Of a DNA stretch of 44,466 nucleotides, positions 1 through 8,012 are shown piece after piece (position 1 is the first letter of the stretch; the number at the start of each line of letters is the position of its first letter). The stretch spans positions 1 to 44,466 of the forward strand of contig JAGASM010000019.1 of NCBI GenBank assembly GCA_017621735.1, written 5' to 3'. The DNA is from Clostridia bacterium (GTDB lineage: Bacteria; Bacillota; Clostridia; Christensenellales; Borkfalkiaceae). The notes under the pieces are model-generated. The model saw nothing but the letters and a program-made list of their open reading frames with translations. It was not told the DNA's origin and searched no databases. The position numbers and the translations under genes were made by a program.

Positions 1-147
1 GTTTTTATCCCTTCCAAACGGTATATTTGGAAGTGGAATGAGCGGCGGAAAGCATTTAGGCGGAATGATATGTGGAAAGGAGCAGTTTGCCCGCAAGAAT
101 AAAACGAGTTGTTTTTATCCCTTCCAAACGGTATATTTGGAAATGGA
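1..147. repeat. Direct repeat pair (1-37 and 111-147) containing a dyad
   Basis: The first 32 bases recur exactly at 111-142, and the match extends to 37 bases with one mismatch. Each copy holds an inverted repeat TTCCAAA-N7-TTTGGAA (12-32 and 122-142). Both copies read open in one frame as the same peptide start, FIPSKRYIWKW. The first runs to a stop at 100-102 and the second to a stop at 243-245. This suggests that the 3' end of a gene lying left of the window was duplicated and then diverged. The 110-bp period and the lack of a third copy argue against CRISPR. Function is unknown. A repeated RNA hairpin or operator is the alternative reading. Confidence 0.6.
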
Positions 148-248
148 TCAAAGAAACGCCCGCAAATACGTGGCGAAGACGCGTTCCCAAAAAATCCTCC
201 TACTGCATACAATGCAATATAACCGAGTACGGTTTACGGAGGTAATCA

Positions 249-902
249 ATGTCATTCTTTTCCAATTTTTCATCCGACCGTTGTCCCGGAACGATATCGG
301 GGAATCCGCTCAACGGACTTTGCGAAAAGGTGTGCATTCAGGCGGAAAAAATTTTTGATGCGGGAATCGTTCAAACCCGACTTGAAAATTACGCCATAAC
401 GCTTGAAGATCCCACGCCCGCAAATCCTACATATCCTTTAACCTTTATCAGCGCTCGTTCTCTTTCGGCGGAAGGGGACGTTTCCAACCTTACGGTAGAA
501 CGGCAAGCGGAAGGGCAATGCGCGCGCGTACAAGCGACGGTAACCATTCCGATCGAAGTCGTCTACGTCGACGCATCGGGCGTGGAGGGTAAGGCGACGG
601 CGTCCGTCGTCATTCCCCAAGACGTTTTAATGTACGTACCGCCCGCATCCATCATGCCGTTTAACGTAACGGCGATTGCGTCGGCGGTCGCTCCCGACGG
701 CGTTTGGAACGCGGCGGCGGAATCGTTTACCATCAGCGTATGCATCACGGTCATTTTGAAAGTCTCAATGCAAGTGGAATTGCTCGTGCCCTCGTACGGG
801 TACTGCGCCATTCCTCCCGCGCAAGAATATGCGCAGGAAGTTTGTTCCGGCTTTTTTGAACTCCCGCTTTACCCGCAGGGCAGGGCGTGCAGCAAAAAAT
901 AA
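249..902 (+). CDS. Conserved Clostridia-type hypothetical protein, possibly spore-envelope associated
   Basis: This 217-aa protein has a GGAGG ribosome site at 238-242, six bases before the ATG. No signal peptide or membrane segment is visible. A cysteine-bearing N-terminus (CEKVCIQAEKIFDA) precedes a strand-rich middle of alternating Val/Thr/Ile stretches (about residues 75-165), then a conserved-looking C-terminus LLVPSYGYCAIPPAQ and FELPLYP. The layout resembles a family of uncharacterised soluble Clostridia proteins that I recall only as hypothetical. The paired N- and C-terminal cysteines could support disulfide or coat assembly, but the spore link is inference. The gene is convergent with rqcH and shares the bidirectional terminator at 922-946. 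Confidence 0.7.
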   Translation: MSFFSNFSSDRCPGTISGNPLNGLCEKVCIQAEKIFDAGIVQTRLENYAITLEDPTPANPTYPLTFISARSLSAEGDVSNLTVERQAEGQCARVQATVTIPIEVVYVDASGVEGKATASVVIPQDVLMYVPPASIMPFNVTAIASAVAPDGVWNAAAESFTISVCITVILKVSMQVELLVPSYGYCAIPPAQEYAQEVCSGFFELPLYPQGRACSKK

Positions 903-921
903 ATGCGCCGACGAAATTAAA

Positions 922-954
922 AAGCGCCTCCATTTCGGAGGCGCTTCTATTTTT
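922..954. terminator. Bidirectional intrinsic terminator between the hypothetical gene and rqcH
   Basis: A perfect 10-bp stem, AAGCGCCTCC (922-931) with GGAGGCGCTT (937-946), has a 5-nt loop. A T-rich tail follows on the plus strand (948-954) and T residues follow on the minus strand, so it can stop both convergent transcripts. Confidence 0.85.
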
Positions 955-2614
955 ACTGCAACTGCATGAACGTCCGTTCGAGCGGATCGACGAGGATAGT
1001 TTTATAGTCGGTGTAGACGACGAAGCCCGCCTTGCTCTTCGAGGGCTTTTTGACGTACCGCACGAGGGTATAATCGACGGGGATTTTCGTTCCTTCCTTT
1101 CCGTCCGAATAGCGCGCACAAATGCGTGCGGCAAATTCGACGACCTCTTGCGGGACGGGTTTGGACTGCGCTTTGACGACGACGTGTGAAGAATGGTATT
1201 TTTGCGTGTGCAACCAAACGTCGTCGGGTGCGCTTTTTTTGACGAGCAAATCGTTTTGCAAGTTGTTTCGCCCTGCAAAAATTTGAAACCCGTCTTTTTC
1301 AAAGGTGCGGAAGGGGATTTCCGCCCTCTTTTTCTTTGCTTTTGTTTGGACGGGCTTTACAAGCCCGACGGAAATCAATTCCTCTTCTATCGAGAATAAA
1401 TCCTCTAAATTTTCCGCTTTTGCAAGAAGGGAAAGAAGGCTGTTCGTATAGTCGAGTTCGGTGCGGAGAGCGGCCTCTTGCGGGGCGAGTGCGTCCACCG
1501 TCCTACGTTGTTTTTGATATTTTTTGAAATACTTTTGCGCGTTTTGAGAGGGGGTAAGGAGGGGGTCAAGGAGTATTTTTTCCGTACCGCCCGCCTCGTC
1601 GTAATAGTTGTATACTTCACAACTGCGCATTCCCTTTTCAAGAGCGTAGAGGTTGGCGGTCAAAAGTTCTCCGCGGATACGGTTTTGCTCCCGATCTTCA
1701 CATTCGCGGTACTTTTCTAAAATTTGAGAAAGGCGCTTTTCCTGTTTTTTCTTTCCGCCGTCGAGCGCGCTTTTCAACTTGCGTGAAAGGGCGGAAAACG
1801 CCTTGCGCTTTCTCCGTTCCGTATAAAAATACGACTGTGCTTCGGACAGCGTTTCAAAGGGGATTGCGCCGTTTGAAAATTTTGCGCAAAAGTCGACGGG
1901 TTCTCCGTCTTTCACCGTAACGCAGGGGGAGGAATCGCTTGAAAAAACGTAATCGTATACGTGTTTTGCAAATGATCCGCCGCGAAAGGAGGATACGATC
2001 GCCTGTGCGGTAGAAAGCGCGATGCCTGCTACGTGCGTAAAGAGAAAACGAGGCATATCCTCTTGCGGAGAGGAGAGGAGCGCTTGCAGTGCGGATAGGT
2101 CGTCGGGGGAGATTTTATCCTGTTTGTCCGGAAAGGTATACGTCGCGCCGGGCAAAAGAATACGGCGGTATCCTTCGTCGAGGGAGGTCGTTTTCAACGC
2201 CCCCAAAATGACGCCGTTTTCCGTCAAAACAACGTTGGAGTATTTGCCCATAATTTCCGCGTATAACACCCGTTCGCAAGCGGAGAAATCGGAAAAGCAC
2301 ATGAGGCGGATTGCCAAAATTCGCTCGAAACCTATTTGTTCCACGCCGAGGATCTCTGCGTTTTGCAACCGTTTGCGAAGCAACATGCAAAAGTTGGGGG
2401 CAACGAGGGGGTTGTCCTTTTCGTCGTCGGTAAAATAAATTCCGCAATCGGACGCATTTGCGTTGATCGTCAGTTTAACCGTCCGTTTTCCGGTGTATAT
2501 AAGAAGGGAGAGTTCTTCCCGCTCCGGTTGGTTGATCTTATTGATTTTTCCGCCTTTGAGCATCTCGTCGAGTTCTCTTGCGTGAAAGCGGAGGGTAAAA
2601 GCGTCCTGTGGCAT
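953..2614 (-). CDS. rqcH: RqcH (NFACT family), ribosome-associated quality control protein
   Basis: The 553-aa product is a bacterial Rqc2/NEMF homolog, older name fibronectin-binding protein. Members bind stalled 50S-peptidyl-tRNA complexes and recruit tRNA-Ala to add C-terminal alanine tails that mark the nascent chain for proteolysis. The N-terminal NFACT-N domain is recognisable (MPQDAFTLRFHARELDEML, then MLLRKRLQNAEI). A charged coiled-coil region follows (about residues 270-390), then the C-terminal NFACT-R domain with DDVWLHTQKYHSSHVVV. Length is near the family norm. The start ATG follows AAGGAA about ten bases upstream and a strong promoter (2642-2670). ClpXP, the usual destroyer of Ala-tailed chains, is encoded just beyond in the divergent operon. 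Confidence 0.93.
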   Translation of the reverse strand: MPQDAFTLRFHARELDEMLKGGKINKINQPEREELSLLIYTGKRTVKLTINANASDCGIYFTDDEKDNPLVAPNFCMLLRKRLQNAEILGVEQIGFERILAIRLMCFSDFSACERVLYAEIMGKYSNVVLTENGVILGALKTTSLDEGYRRILLPGATYTFPDKQDKISPDDLSALQALLSSPQEDMPRFLFTHVAGIALSTAQAIVSSFRGGSFAKHVYDYVFSSDSSPCVTVKDGEPVDFCAKFSNGAIPFETLSEAQSYFYTERRKRKAFSALSRKLKSALDGGKKKQEKRLSQILEKYRECEDREQNRIRGELLTANLYALEKGMRSCEVYNYYDEAGGTEKILLDPLLTPSQNAQKYFKKYQKQRRTVDALAPQEAALRTELDYTNSLLSLLAKAENLEDLFSIEEELISVGLVKPVQTKAKKKRAEIPFRTFEKDGFQIFAGRNNLQNDLLVKKSAPDDVWLHTQKYHSSHVVVKAQSKPVPQEVVEFAARICARYSDGKEGTKIPVDYTLVRYVKKPSKSKAGFVVYTDYKTILVDPLERTFMQLQ

Positions 2615-2641
2615 AGTCCGTTCCTTTGATTGTTTGCAATT

Positions 2642-2670
2642 ATTATAGCGTAAAAAACTTATTTTGTAAA
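2642..2670 (-). promoter_or_regulatory. Sigma-A promoter of rqcH
   Basis: On the minus strand, -35 TTTACA (2665-2670) is separated by 17 bp from a perfect -10 TATAAT (2642-2647). The leader to the rqcH ATG is about 25-30 nt. Confidence 0.75.
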
Positions 2671-2699
2671 TAAAAACGCTTTTCTTTTGTCCGCCGATA

Positions 2700-2708
2700 T
2701 GTTAAAAT
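2700..2708 (+). promoter_or_regulatory. Extended -10 promoter of tig-clpP-clpX
   Basis: TGT-TAAAAT (2700-2708) is an extended -10 motif. The region 17 bp upstream (TTTTCT) is a poor -35. An AGGAGA ribosome site follows before the tig ATG. No CtsR or CIRCE operator is visible here. Confidence 0.5.
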
Positions 2709-2745
2709 ATCATTTGCATAAAAAGAATTTTTAGGAGATACTGAA

Positions 2746-4041
2746 ATGAAGTACACTGTAACCCCCGCTGCAAACAGCACGGTTAAAATCAAGATGACGT
2801 TCACCGCAACCGAATGGGCAAACGCGATTGACAAGGCATACCTTCAAACGAAGGGCAAGTATGCGGTCAACGGATTCCGCAAGGGCAAGGTTCCCAAGCA
2901 CGTTCTTGAAATGTATTACGGAAAAGGTCTTTTCTACGAAGACGCTTTGAATCTTCTCTACGGGGAACACTACGGCAAGACGCTCGACAAGGAAAAGGAT
3001 AACTTTACGCCCGTCGGCGATCCCGTTCTTTCCGTTGACGATATTTCCGAAAAGAAAGTCGTTTTGATTGCGGAAGTTCCCGTAAAGCCCGACGTTGAAA
3101 TTGAAACGTATAAGGGTATAAAAATTAAGAAGTACGAGTATACTGTTACGGACGAAGACGTAGAAAAGGAAATCGACGCCGCGCGTGAACGCATTGCGGA
3201 AAAGGTAGAGGTTACCGATCGCGCTTGCCAAATGGGCGACACCGTTAACATCGATTTCATGGGGAAACTCGACGGCGTGGCGTTTGAAGGCGGCACGGCG
3301 GAAAAATACGATTTGACGCTCGGTTCCAACCAATTCATTCCCGGATTTGAAGAACAGGTTGCAGGCATGGCAATCGGCGAAACGAAGGATATCAACGTAA
3401 CCTTCCCCGAAGATTATCAAGCGGAAAACCTCAAAGGAAAAGCGACGGTGTTCACCGTTATTCTCCACTCCATTCAAGGCAAAGTATTGCCCGAACTCAA
3501 CGAAGAGTTTGCAAAGAAGATGGGGAGCGAATCGGTAGAGGCTTACCGTGAAAAGGTAAAGGCGCGTTTGGAACAAAACGCTGCTTCCCGCGCATTGAAC
3601 GAAACGGAAAATTCCATCATTACGGAAATTGCAAAGGGCGCAAAGGCGGAAATTCCTCAAGCGATGATCGATAGACAAACGGAATCGTCCCTCCAAAGAA
3701 TGGAATACAACTTGATGTACCAAGGCATTAAGATGGACGACTACCTCAACTACATCGGAACGACGCGCGACGAATATAAGAAAAACTTTGAAGAGGACGC
3801 GAAGAAGACGGTTCTTCACCAACTCATCGTGGAAAAAATCATCAAGGCAGAAAATATCCAAGCGACGCAAGAAGAAATCGACGCAAAAATCGAAGAACAG
3901 GCAAAGAGCGTCGGCAAGACGGGCGAAGAATACAAAAAGACGATGGATCCCCGTCAAGTCGAATATATCGAAAGCGATATTAAAGTAACCAAGTTGTTCG
4001 ATTTCCTTCAAGCGAACAACGAAATGGTAGTAGAGGAGTAA
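2746..4041 (+). CDS. tig: Trigger factor, ribosome-bound chaperone and peptidyl-prolyl isomerase
   Basis: The 431-aa product is full length. The N-terminal ribosome-binding domain has the signature GFRKGKVP (about residues 43-50), which docks at the tunnel exit on protein L23. The central FKBP-type isomerase domain shows [20 protein letters not shown] (about residues 160-180). The C-terminal SurA-like helical region forms the chaperone arms. It holds nascent chains in the cytosol and catalyses proline isomerisation. It is first in a tight operon with clpP (2-nt gap) and clpX, the common Firmicutes order linking folding to degradation. No lon follows clpX, unlike many Bacilli. Confidence 0.97.
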   Translation: MKYTVTPAANSTVKIKMTFTATEWANAIDKAYLQTKGKYAVNGFRKGKVPKHVLEMYYGKGLFYEDALNLLYGEHYGKTLDKEKDNFTPVGDPVLSVDDISEKKVVLIAEVPVKPDVEIETYKGIKIKKYEYTVTDEDVEKEIDAARERIAEKVEVTDRACQMGDTVNIDFMGKLDGVAFEGGTAEKYDLTLGSNQFIPGFEEQVAGMAIGETKDINVTFPEDYQAENLKGKATVFTVILHSIQGKVLPELNEEFAKKMGSESVEAYREKVKARLEQNAASRALNETENSIITEIAKGAKAEIPQAMIDRQTESSLQRMEYNLMYQGIKMDDYLNYIGTTRDEYKKNFEEDAKKTVLHQLIVEKIIKAENIQATQEEIDAKIEEQAKSVGKTGEEYKKTMDPRQVEYIESDIKVTKLFDFLQANNEMVVEE

Positions 4042-4043
4042 TC

Positions 4044-4643
4044 ATGAACGAAAAAAACGTACTCATCCCTTACGTCGTAGATAGAAAGGACGGCGCGGAA
4101 AGAAGTTACGATTTGTATTCCCGCTTGATGGAAGACCGAATCATCTTCTTAAACGGGGAAATCGACGACGCGGTGGCAAATACCATCGTTGCGCAACTGA
4201 TCTATTTGGAAGGGAAAGACTCTTCGAAAGACATTCGGTTGTACATCAACAGCCCCGGCGGTTCGGTAACCGCAGGGCTTGCCATTTACGACACGATGAA
4301 CTACATTCACTGCGACGTTAGCACCATTTGCGTGGGAATGGCGGCTTCGATGGGCGCGTTCTTGCTCTCTTCCGGTGCGAAGGGAAAGCGTTTTGCGTTA
4401 AAAAATAGCGAAATTATGATTCACCAGCCCCTCGGCGGCGCGCGCGGACAGGCGAGCGATATCAAGATCCAAGCGGAACACATTCTCAAAATCAAAGCGA
4501 AATTGAATGAAATTCTCGCAAAGAATACGGGAAAATCCGTGGAAGAAGTGGAAATGGATACCGATCGCGACAATTATCTTTCCGCCGACGAAGCGCTTGC
4601 ATACGGGATCGTGGACCAAGTTTTCGTAACGCGGGAGCAATAA
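4044..4643 (+). CDS. clpP: ATP-dependent Clp protease proteolytic subunit
   Basis: The 199-aa serine peptidase forms the double-heptamer barrel that degrades substrates unfolded by ClpX or ClpC, both encoded in this window. The catalytic triad is intact: Ser102 in GMAASMGAF, His127 in MIHQPLGG and Asp176 in DTDRDNYLS. The glycine-rich PGGSVTAG motif (residues 71-78) fits the oxyanion region. The N-terminus is short, so any propeptide is small. It lies 2 nt after tig, and its stop shares one base with the clpX start (TAATG), implying translational coupling. Confidence 0.97.
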   Translation: MNEKNVLIPYVVDRKDGAERSYDLYSRLMEDRIIFLNGEIDDAVANTIVAQLIYLEGKDSSKDIRLYINSPGGSVTAGLAIYDTMNYIHCDVSTICVGMAASMGAFLLSSGAKGKRFALKNSEIMIHQPLGGARGQASDIKIQAEHILKIKAKLNEILAKNTGKSVEEVEMDTDRDNYLSADEALAYGIVDQVFVTREQ

Positions 4644-5875
4644 TGGATAAATACGAACAATACTGTTCTTTTTGCGGGAAAGAAAAAGCAAAGACGAAGA
4701 AACTCATCGCAGGGCCCGACGGGATCTACATTTGCGACGAGTGCGTAGAGTTGTGCAAGGATATGTTGGACAAAACGCCCTCTTCCGTTCCCGCCGAAAA
4801 GATAGAATTAAAAAAACCCGCCGAAATCAAGGCGGAACTCGATCAATATATCGTCGGACAGGATAAGGCGAAAAAGGTGTTATCCGTTGCGGTCTACAAC
4901 CACTACAAGCGCATCAACGCGCTTGCGGAAGGGGTTCAAGACGACGGGGTAGAGATTGAAAAGAGTAATATTCTTTTGTTAGGGCCTACGGGAAGCGGAA
5001 AGACGCTTCTTGCGCGTACGCTTGCAAAAGTGCTCAACGTTCCGTTTGCGACGAGCGACGCGACGACGCTGACGGAAGCGGGCTACGTCGGGGAAGACGT
5101 AGAAAATATTCTTCTCAAACTCATTCAAAACGCCGATTACGACATTGAACGCGCGCAGCGCGGTATCATCTATATCGACGAGATCGACAAGATTGCACGG
5201 AAGGGCGAAAACGTTTCTATCACGCGCGACGTATCGGGCGAAGGGGTACAACAGGCGCTTTTGAAAATCATCGAAAGTACGGTTGCAAACGTTCCTCCGC
5301 AGGGCGGGCGTAAACACCCGCAGCAAGACTGCATGCGCATCGACACGGCGAACATTCTCTTTATTTGCGGGGGCGCGTTCGTCGGGCTTGATCGGATCGT
5401 CGGCTCGCGCAAGGACGAAACGTCTTTCGGGTTTGGCGGAAAGATCAAACTCGGCGCAAACGAAGTGGACTATTCGCTGTTAGACGACGTAAAACCGCAA
5501 GATTTGACCAAGTTTGGGTTGATTCCCGAATTTGTCGGACGGCTTCCGATCGTCGTTAATTTGAATCCGCTGGACGAAGAAGCGCTTGTCAATATTTTGA
5601 CAAAGCCGAAAAATGCAATCATCAAACAATATCAAAAACTCGTTGGGCTCGACGGGGTCAAACTTACGGTCGAAGACGCGGCGGTGCGCGAAATTGCAAA
5701 TACCGCAATTCGCTTAAAAACGGGTGCGCGCGGATTGCGTACGATTTTGGAAGGATTGATGACGGACGTCATGTACGATATTCCTTCCGAGGACAATATC
5801 GAAGAGGTCATCATCACGAAAGACTGTGTCAAAGACGGAGCGCGTCCCAAGGTGGTGTACAAAAAAACCGCATAA
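4643..5875 (+). CDS. clpX: ClpX, AAA+ unfoldase of the ClpXP protease
   Basis: The 410-aa product is full length. An N-terminal zinc-binding domain has Cys8, Cys11, Cys31 and Cys34. The AAA+ module has Walker A GPTGSGKT (residues 114-121), the pore loop GYVG (147-150) and Walker B IIYIDEID (175-182). The C-terminal helical domain follows. A hexamer of this protein unfolds tagged substrates and threads them into ClpP. The ATG overlaps the clpP stop by one base. A terminator follows at once. Confidence 0.97.
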   Translation: MDKYEQYCSFCGKEKAKTKKLIAGPDGIYICDECVELCKDMLDKTPSSVPAEKIELKKPAEIKAELDQYIVGQDKAKKVLSVAVYNHYKRINALAEGVQDDGVEIEKSNILLLGPTGSGKTLLARTLAKVLNVPFATSDATTLTEAGYVGEDVENILLKLIQNADYDIERAQRGIIYIDEIDKIARKGENVSITRDVSGEGVQQALLKIIESTVANVPPQGGRKHPQQDCMRIDTANILFICGGAFVGLDRIVGSRKDETSFGFGGKIKLGANEVDYSLLDDVKPQDLTKFGLIPEFVGRLPIVVNLNPLDEEALVNILTKPKNAIIKQYQKLVGLDGVKLTVEDAAVREIANTAIRLKTGARGLRTILEGLMTDVMYDIPSEDNIEEVIITKDCVKDGARPKVVYKKTA

Positions 5876-5903
5876 CGTTGTCGTTTTTTTGCGACAGTTT
5901 TTG

Positions 5904-5931
5904 AAAAAACCGAGCATATCTCGGTTTTTTT
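5904..5931 (+). terminator. Intrinsic terminator of tig-clpP-clpX
   Basis: Stem AAAAAACCGAG (5904-5914) pairs with CTCGGTTTTTT (5920-5930) around a CATAT loop, giving a seven-T tail. The A-tract makes it work on both strands. Confidence 0.8.
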
Positions 5932-5953
5932 ACAACGAAGAGGAAGGATAATT

Positions 5954-7105
5954 ATGAACGTTAGCAAAACAATCGGTTACGTTGGCGTAGACGATTTTGA
6001 TCTTGACTTATTTGAGGGACAGTATCCCGTTCCAAACGGAATGGCGTACAATTCCTACGTCGTTTGCGGCGAAAAAATTGCGGTAATGGATTCTGTAGAC
6101 GGAAGATTTTCCGCGCAGTGGCTGCAAAATATTGCGACGTACTTGGAAGGAAAAAGCCCCGACTACTTGGTTGTGCAACATATGGAGCCCGATCATTCGG
6201 GAAGCGTCGTCGCTTTCATGCAAGCGTATCCGAACGCAAAAATCGTTTCTTCCGGCAAGGCGTTTATCATGATGAAAGGGTATTTCGGAACTGATTTCGC
6301 AGGGCGAAACGTCGTTGTCGGGGAGGGGGATGCGCTCGATCTCGGAAATCGCACGCTTACCTTTTATACCGCACCGATGGTGCATTGGCCGGAGGTTATC
6401 GTAACCTACGACGACAAGGACAAGATTTTATTCTCCGCGGACGCGTTTGGAAAATTCGGCGCGCTTTCCGTAGAGGAAGACTGGGCGTGCGAAGCGCGTC
6501 GGTACTATTTTGGAATCGTCGGAAAATACGGCGTGCAAGCGAGTGCGTTACTTAAAAAAGCAGGCGGTCTTGACGTTGAAAAAATATGTCCGCTTCACGG
6601 CCCCGTTTTAGAAGGGGATTTGTCCTACTATCTCGATCTTTATCGGACGTGGACGTCGTACGGGGTGGAGAGCGAGGGGATTTTTATCGCGTATACGTCC
6701 GTTTACGGCAATACCGAGCGCGCGGTCAAGTTGCTTGTAAAAGCGCTTGAAGAAAAGGGGCAAAAGGTCGTTTTAACCGATCTTGCGCGGAGCGATATGT
6801 CCGAGGCGGTAGAGGACGCGTTCCGCTACGGAAAGATCGTGCTTGCAACCACAACGTATAACGGCGGCGTGTTCCCTTTTATGCGTGAATTTTTGTCCCA
6901 TCTTGCCGAGCACAATTTCCAAAACAGACGGGTTGCGCTCATCGAAAACGGCAGTTGGGCGCCGATGGCGGCGAAAGAAATGAAGAAACTGTTAGAGGGA
7001 TGCAAAAACCTTTGCTTTGCGGAAACAACGGTAAAAATACTTTGTTCTTTGAACGAGGAAAGTTTGGCACAGTTAAACAAACTTGCCGATGAACTTTGTA
7101 AATAA
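5954..7105 (+). CDS. fprA: Flavodiiron protein, oxygen/nitric-oxide reductase (FprA type)
   Basis: The 383-aa cytosolic enzyme reduces O2 to water, or NO to N2O, with electrons usually delivered by rubredoxin, which is the next gene. The N-terminal metallo-beta-lactamase domain carries the diiron ligands: His76, Glu78, Asp80 and His81 (HMEPDH), His144, Asp163 and His215 (LHGP). The C-terminal flavodoxin domain (from about residue 236) has the FMN phosphate loop YTSVYGNTERA. It is the minimal two-domain class A form with no fused rubredoxin. The ribosome site GAGGAAGG precedes the ATG. No separate promoter is obvious in the 78-bp gap after clpX. Confidence 0.96.
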   Translation: MNVSKTIGYVGVDDFDLDLFEGQYPVPNGMAYNSYVVCGEKIAVMDSVDGRFSAQWLQNIATYLEGKSPDYLVVQHMEPDHSGSVVAFMQAYPNAKIVSSGKAFIMMKGYFGTDFAGRNVVVGEGDALDLGNRTLTFYTAPMVHWPEVIVTYDDKDKILFSADAFGKFGALSVEEDWACEARRYYFGIVGKYGVQASALLKKAGGLDVEKICPLHGPVLEGDLSYYLDLYRTWTSYGVESEGIFIAYTSVYGNTERAVKLLVKALEEKGQKVVLTDLARSDMSEAVEDAFRYGKIVLATTTYNGGVFPFMREFLSHLAEHNFQNRRVALIENGSWAPMAAKEMKKLLEGCKNLCFAETTVKILCSLNEESLAQLNKLADELCK

Positions 7106-7122
7106 AATAAGGAGGAACGGTT

Positions 7123-7287
7123 ATGAGCAAGTACGTATGCAACGTATGCGGTTGGATTTACGACGAGGAACTCGGGCTTCCCGAAAAAGGGATCGCACCC
7201 GGAACCAAGTTTGAAAATCTTCCTGACGACTTCGAATGCGAATTGTGCGGCGTCGGAAAAGAAGAATTCAGCATTGTAGAAGAATAA
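7123..7287 (+). CDS. Rubredoxin
   Basis: A 54-aa protein begins at an ATG with GGAGG eight bases upstream, 17 bp after fprA. The single iron site is formed by Cys6 and Cys9 (CNVCGWIY) and Cys39 and Cys42 (CELCG). The middle segment of about 30 residues, acidic surface and length are all typical. It carries one electron at a time and most likely feeds the flavodiiron protein upstream. It may also serve the rubrerythrin at 28614. A terminator follows two bases after the stop. Confidence 0.97.
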   Translation: MSKYVCNVCGWIYDEELGLPEKGIAPGTKFENLPDDFECELCGVGKEEFSIVEE

Positions 7288-7290
7288 GAA

Positions 7291-7326
7291 AAAATCCCCT
7301 GTGCAGCGTTGCACAGGGGATTTTTT
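7291..7326 (+). terminator. Intrinsic terminator of fprA-rubredoxin
   Basis: A 14-bp stem AAAATCCCCTGTGC (7291-7304) pairs with GCACAGGGGATTTT (7311-7324) around AGCGTT, followed by T residues. Confidence 0.9.
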
Positions 7327-7388
7327 AGGGCTCTCGTGCGTTGGCAAAGGCGCGCCTTCCACCGTAAATTTGACGTAAAAACGAACGC

Positions 7389-7418
7389 TTGACAAACAAT
7401 TCGCGCGTATGATAGAAT
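7389..7418 (+). promoter_or_regulatory. Sigma-A promoter of the 51-aa membrane protein gene
   Basis: -35 TTGACA (7389-7394) is perfect and -10 TAGAAT (7413-7418) matches five of six, with an 18-bp spacer. Confidence 0.75.
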
Positions 7419-7451
7419 ATAGAAAATTGAACAAGGGGAATCCGCGCGTTT

Positions 7452-7607
7452 ATGTTTGGAACAATATTTTTTCTACTTGTAGGTGTATCAGTAATCTATA
7501 TTGTTTGCGAACACATATTTACATGGGGCGCAAATATATATCTTGACGAGAAAGGAAAGCGCGAACAAGAACAAGATATCAACAACGATAACTTTAAGAA
7601 AAAGTAA
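7452..7607 (+). CDS. Small single-pass membrane protein, unknown function
   Basis: A 51-aa ORF has its own promoter (7389-7418) and its own terminator (7613-7639), so it is a complete monocistronic unit. AAGGGG lies about 12 bases before the ATG. Residues 2-20 form one hydrophobic helix (FGTIFFLLVGVSVIYIV). An amphipathic linker and a charged cytosolic tail (DEKGKREQEQD, ending KKK) follow. I recognise no family. Membrane-anchored regulatory peptide is a guess. The dedicated promoter and terminator are the best evidence that it is real. Confidence 0.65.
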   Translation: MFGTIFFLLVGVSVIYIVCEHIFTWGANIYLDEKGKREQEQDINNDNFKKK

Positions 7608-7612
7608 GAGTT

Positions 7613-7639
7613 AAAGAGGGGAAAAATCCCCTCTTTTTT
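7613..7639 (+). terminator. Intrinsic terminator of the small membrane protein gene
   Basis: AAAGAGGGGA (7613-7622) pairs with TCCCCTCTTT (7627-7636), then T residues to 7639. Confidence 0.85.
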
Positions 7640-7956
7640 TATACAATTCGCAACCGAATATACGGCGTAGGAAGTTCGTGATCAACGCTACATAAATTGA
7701 CCGAAAATTGATCGACTGCGCTACTATCAAACTCAACTGTACGGTAAGCGACTTCCTCGGAATTTGAGCGCATGAACGCCGCATCGGCGATTATAAACGG
7801 CAATCGTAGACGCGCATAGAACGCCTTATGAGCTCCCGCATTTATCCGCAATATGATACGCGTGCGTGCGTCCTCGCGCGCGAAGGGGTTTCTTTTGGGC
7901 AAATTGTACAATCTGTTAGGGCAAGTTTTGTTTGTTTGTCTATTGATTTTTTCCAA
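7639..7956 (-). pseudogene. Possible gene fragment, up to 105 aa, unknown
   Basis: A minus-strand frame runs from a TTG at 7956 to a TAA at 7639. It lies in an otherwise empty 405-bp gap. The translation looks protein-like in its C-terminal two thirds (TRIILRINAGAHKAFYARL, then EEVAYRTVEFDSSAVDQFS, ending TPYIRLRIV), with alternating strands as in a beta-rich domain. Codon use differs from neighbouring genes, with more ATA, AGA, CGA and CTA. No ATG or ribosome site fits the start, and the first codons sit inside the promoter of the next gene. I read it as the 3' remnant of a lost or transferred gene. Chance cannot be excluded. Confidence 0.35.
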
Positions 7957-7971
7957 AAAATCGTGTAAAAT
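7943..7971 (+). promoter_or_regulatory. Promoter of the ABC ATPase gene with a dyad in its spacer
   Basis: -35 TTGATT (7943-7948) and -10 TAAAAT (7966-7971) are 17 bp apart. The perfect inverted repeat GATTTTTT-CC-AAAAAATC (7945-7962) overlaps the -35 box and fills most of the spacer, a typical place for a repressor site. Confidence 0.65.
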
Positions 7972-8012
7972 AGAATCATAAAAAAGTATTTTCTTATAGG
8001 GAGGAAAAACTG

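Noticed and set aside
1..147. CRISPR array edge
   Set aside because: Only two copies, a spacer-like gap of over 70 bases, no third unit in register at about 221, and no cas genes in the window.
2731..4011. Long minus-strand frame over tig, and the similar one over 8028-9296
   Set aside because: Both are antisense shadows of strongly conserved genes (trigger factor, ABC ATPase), with repetitive Phe/Val/Arg composition.
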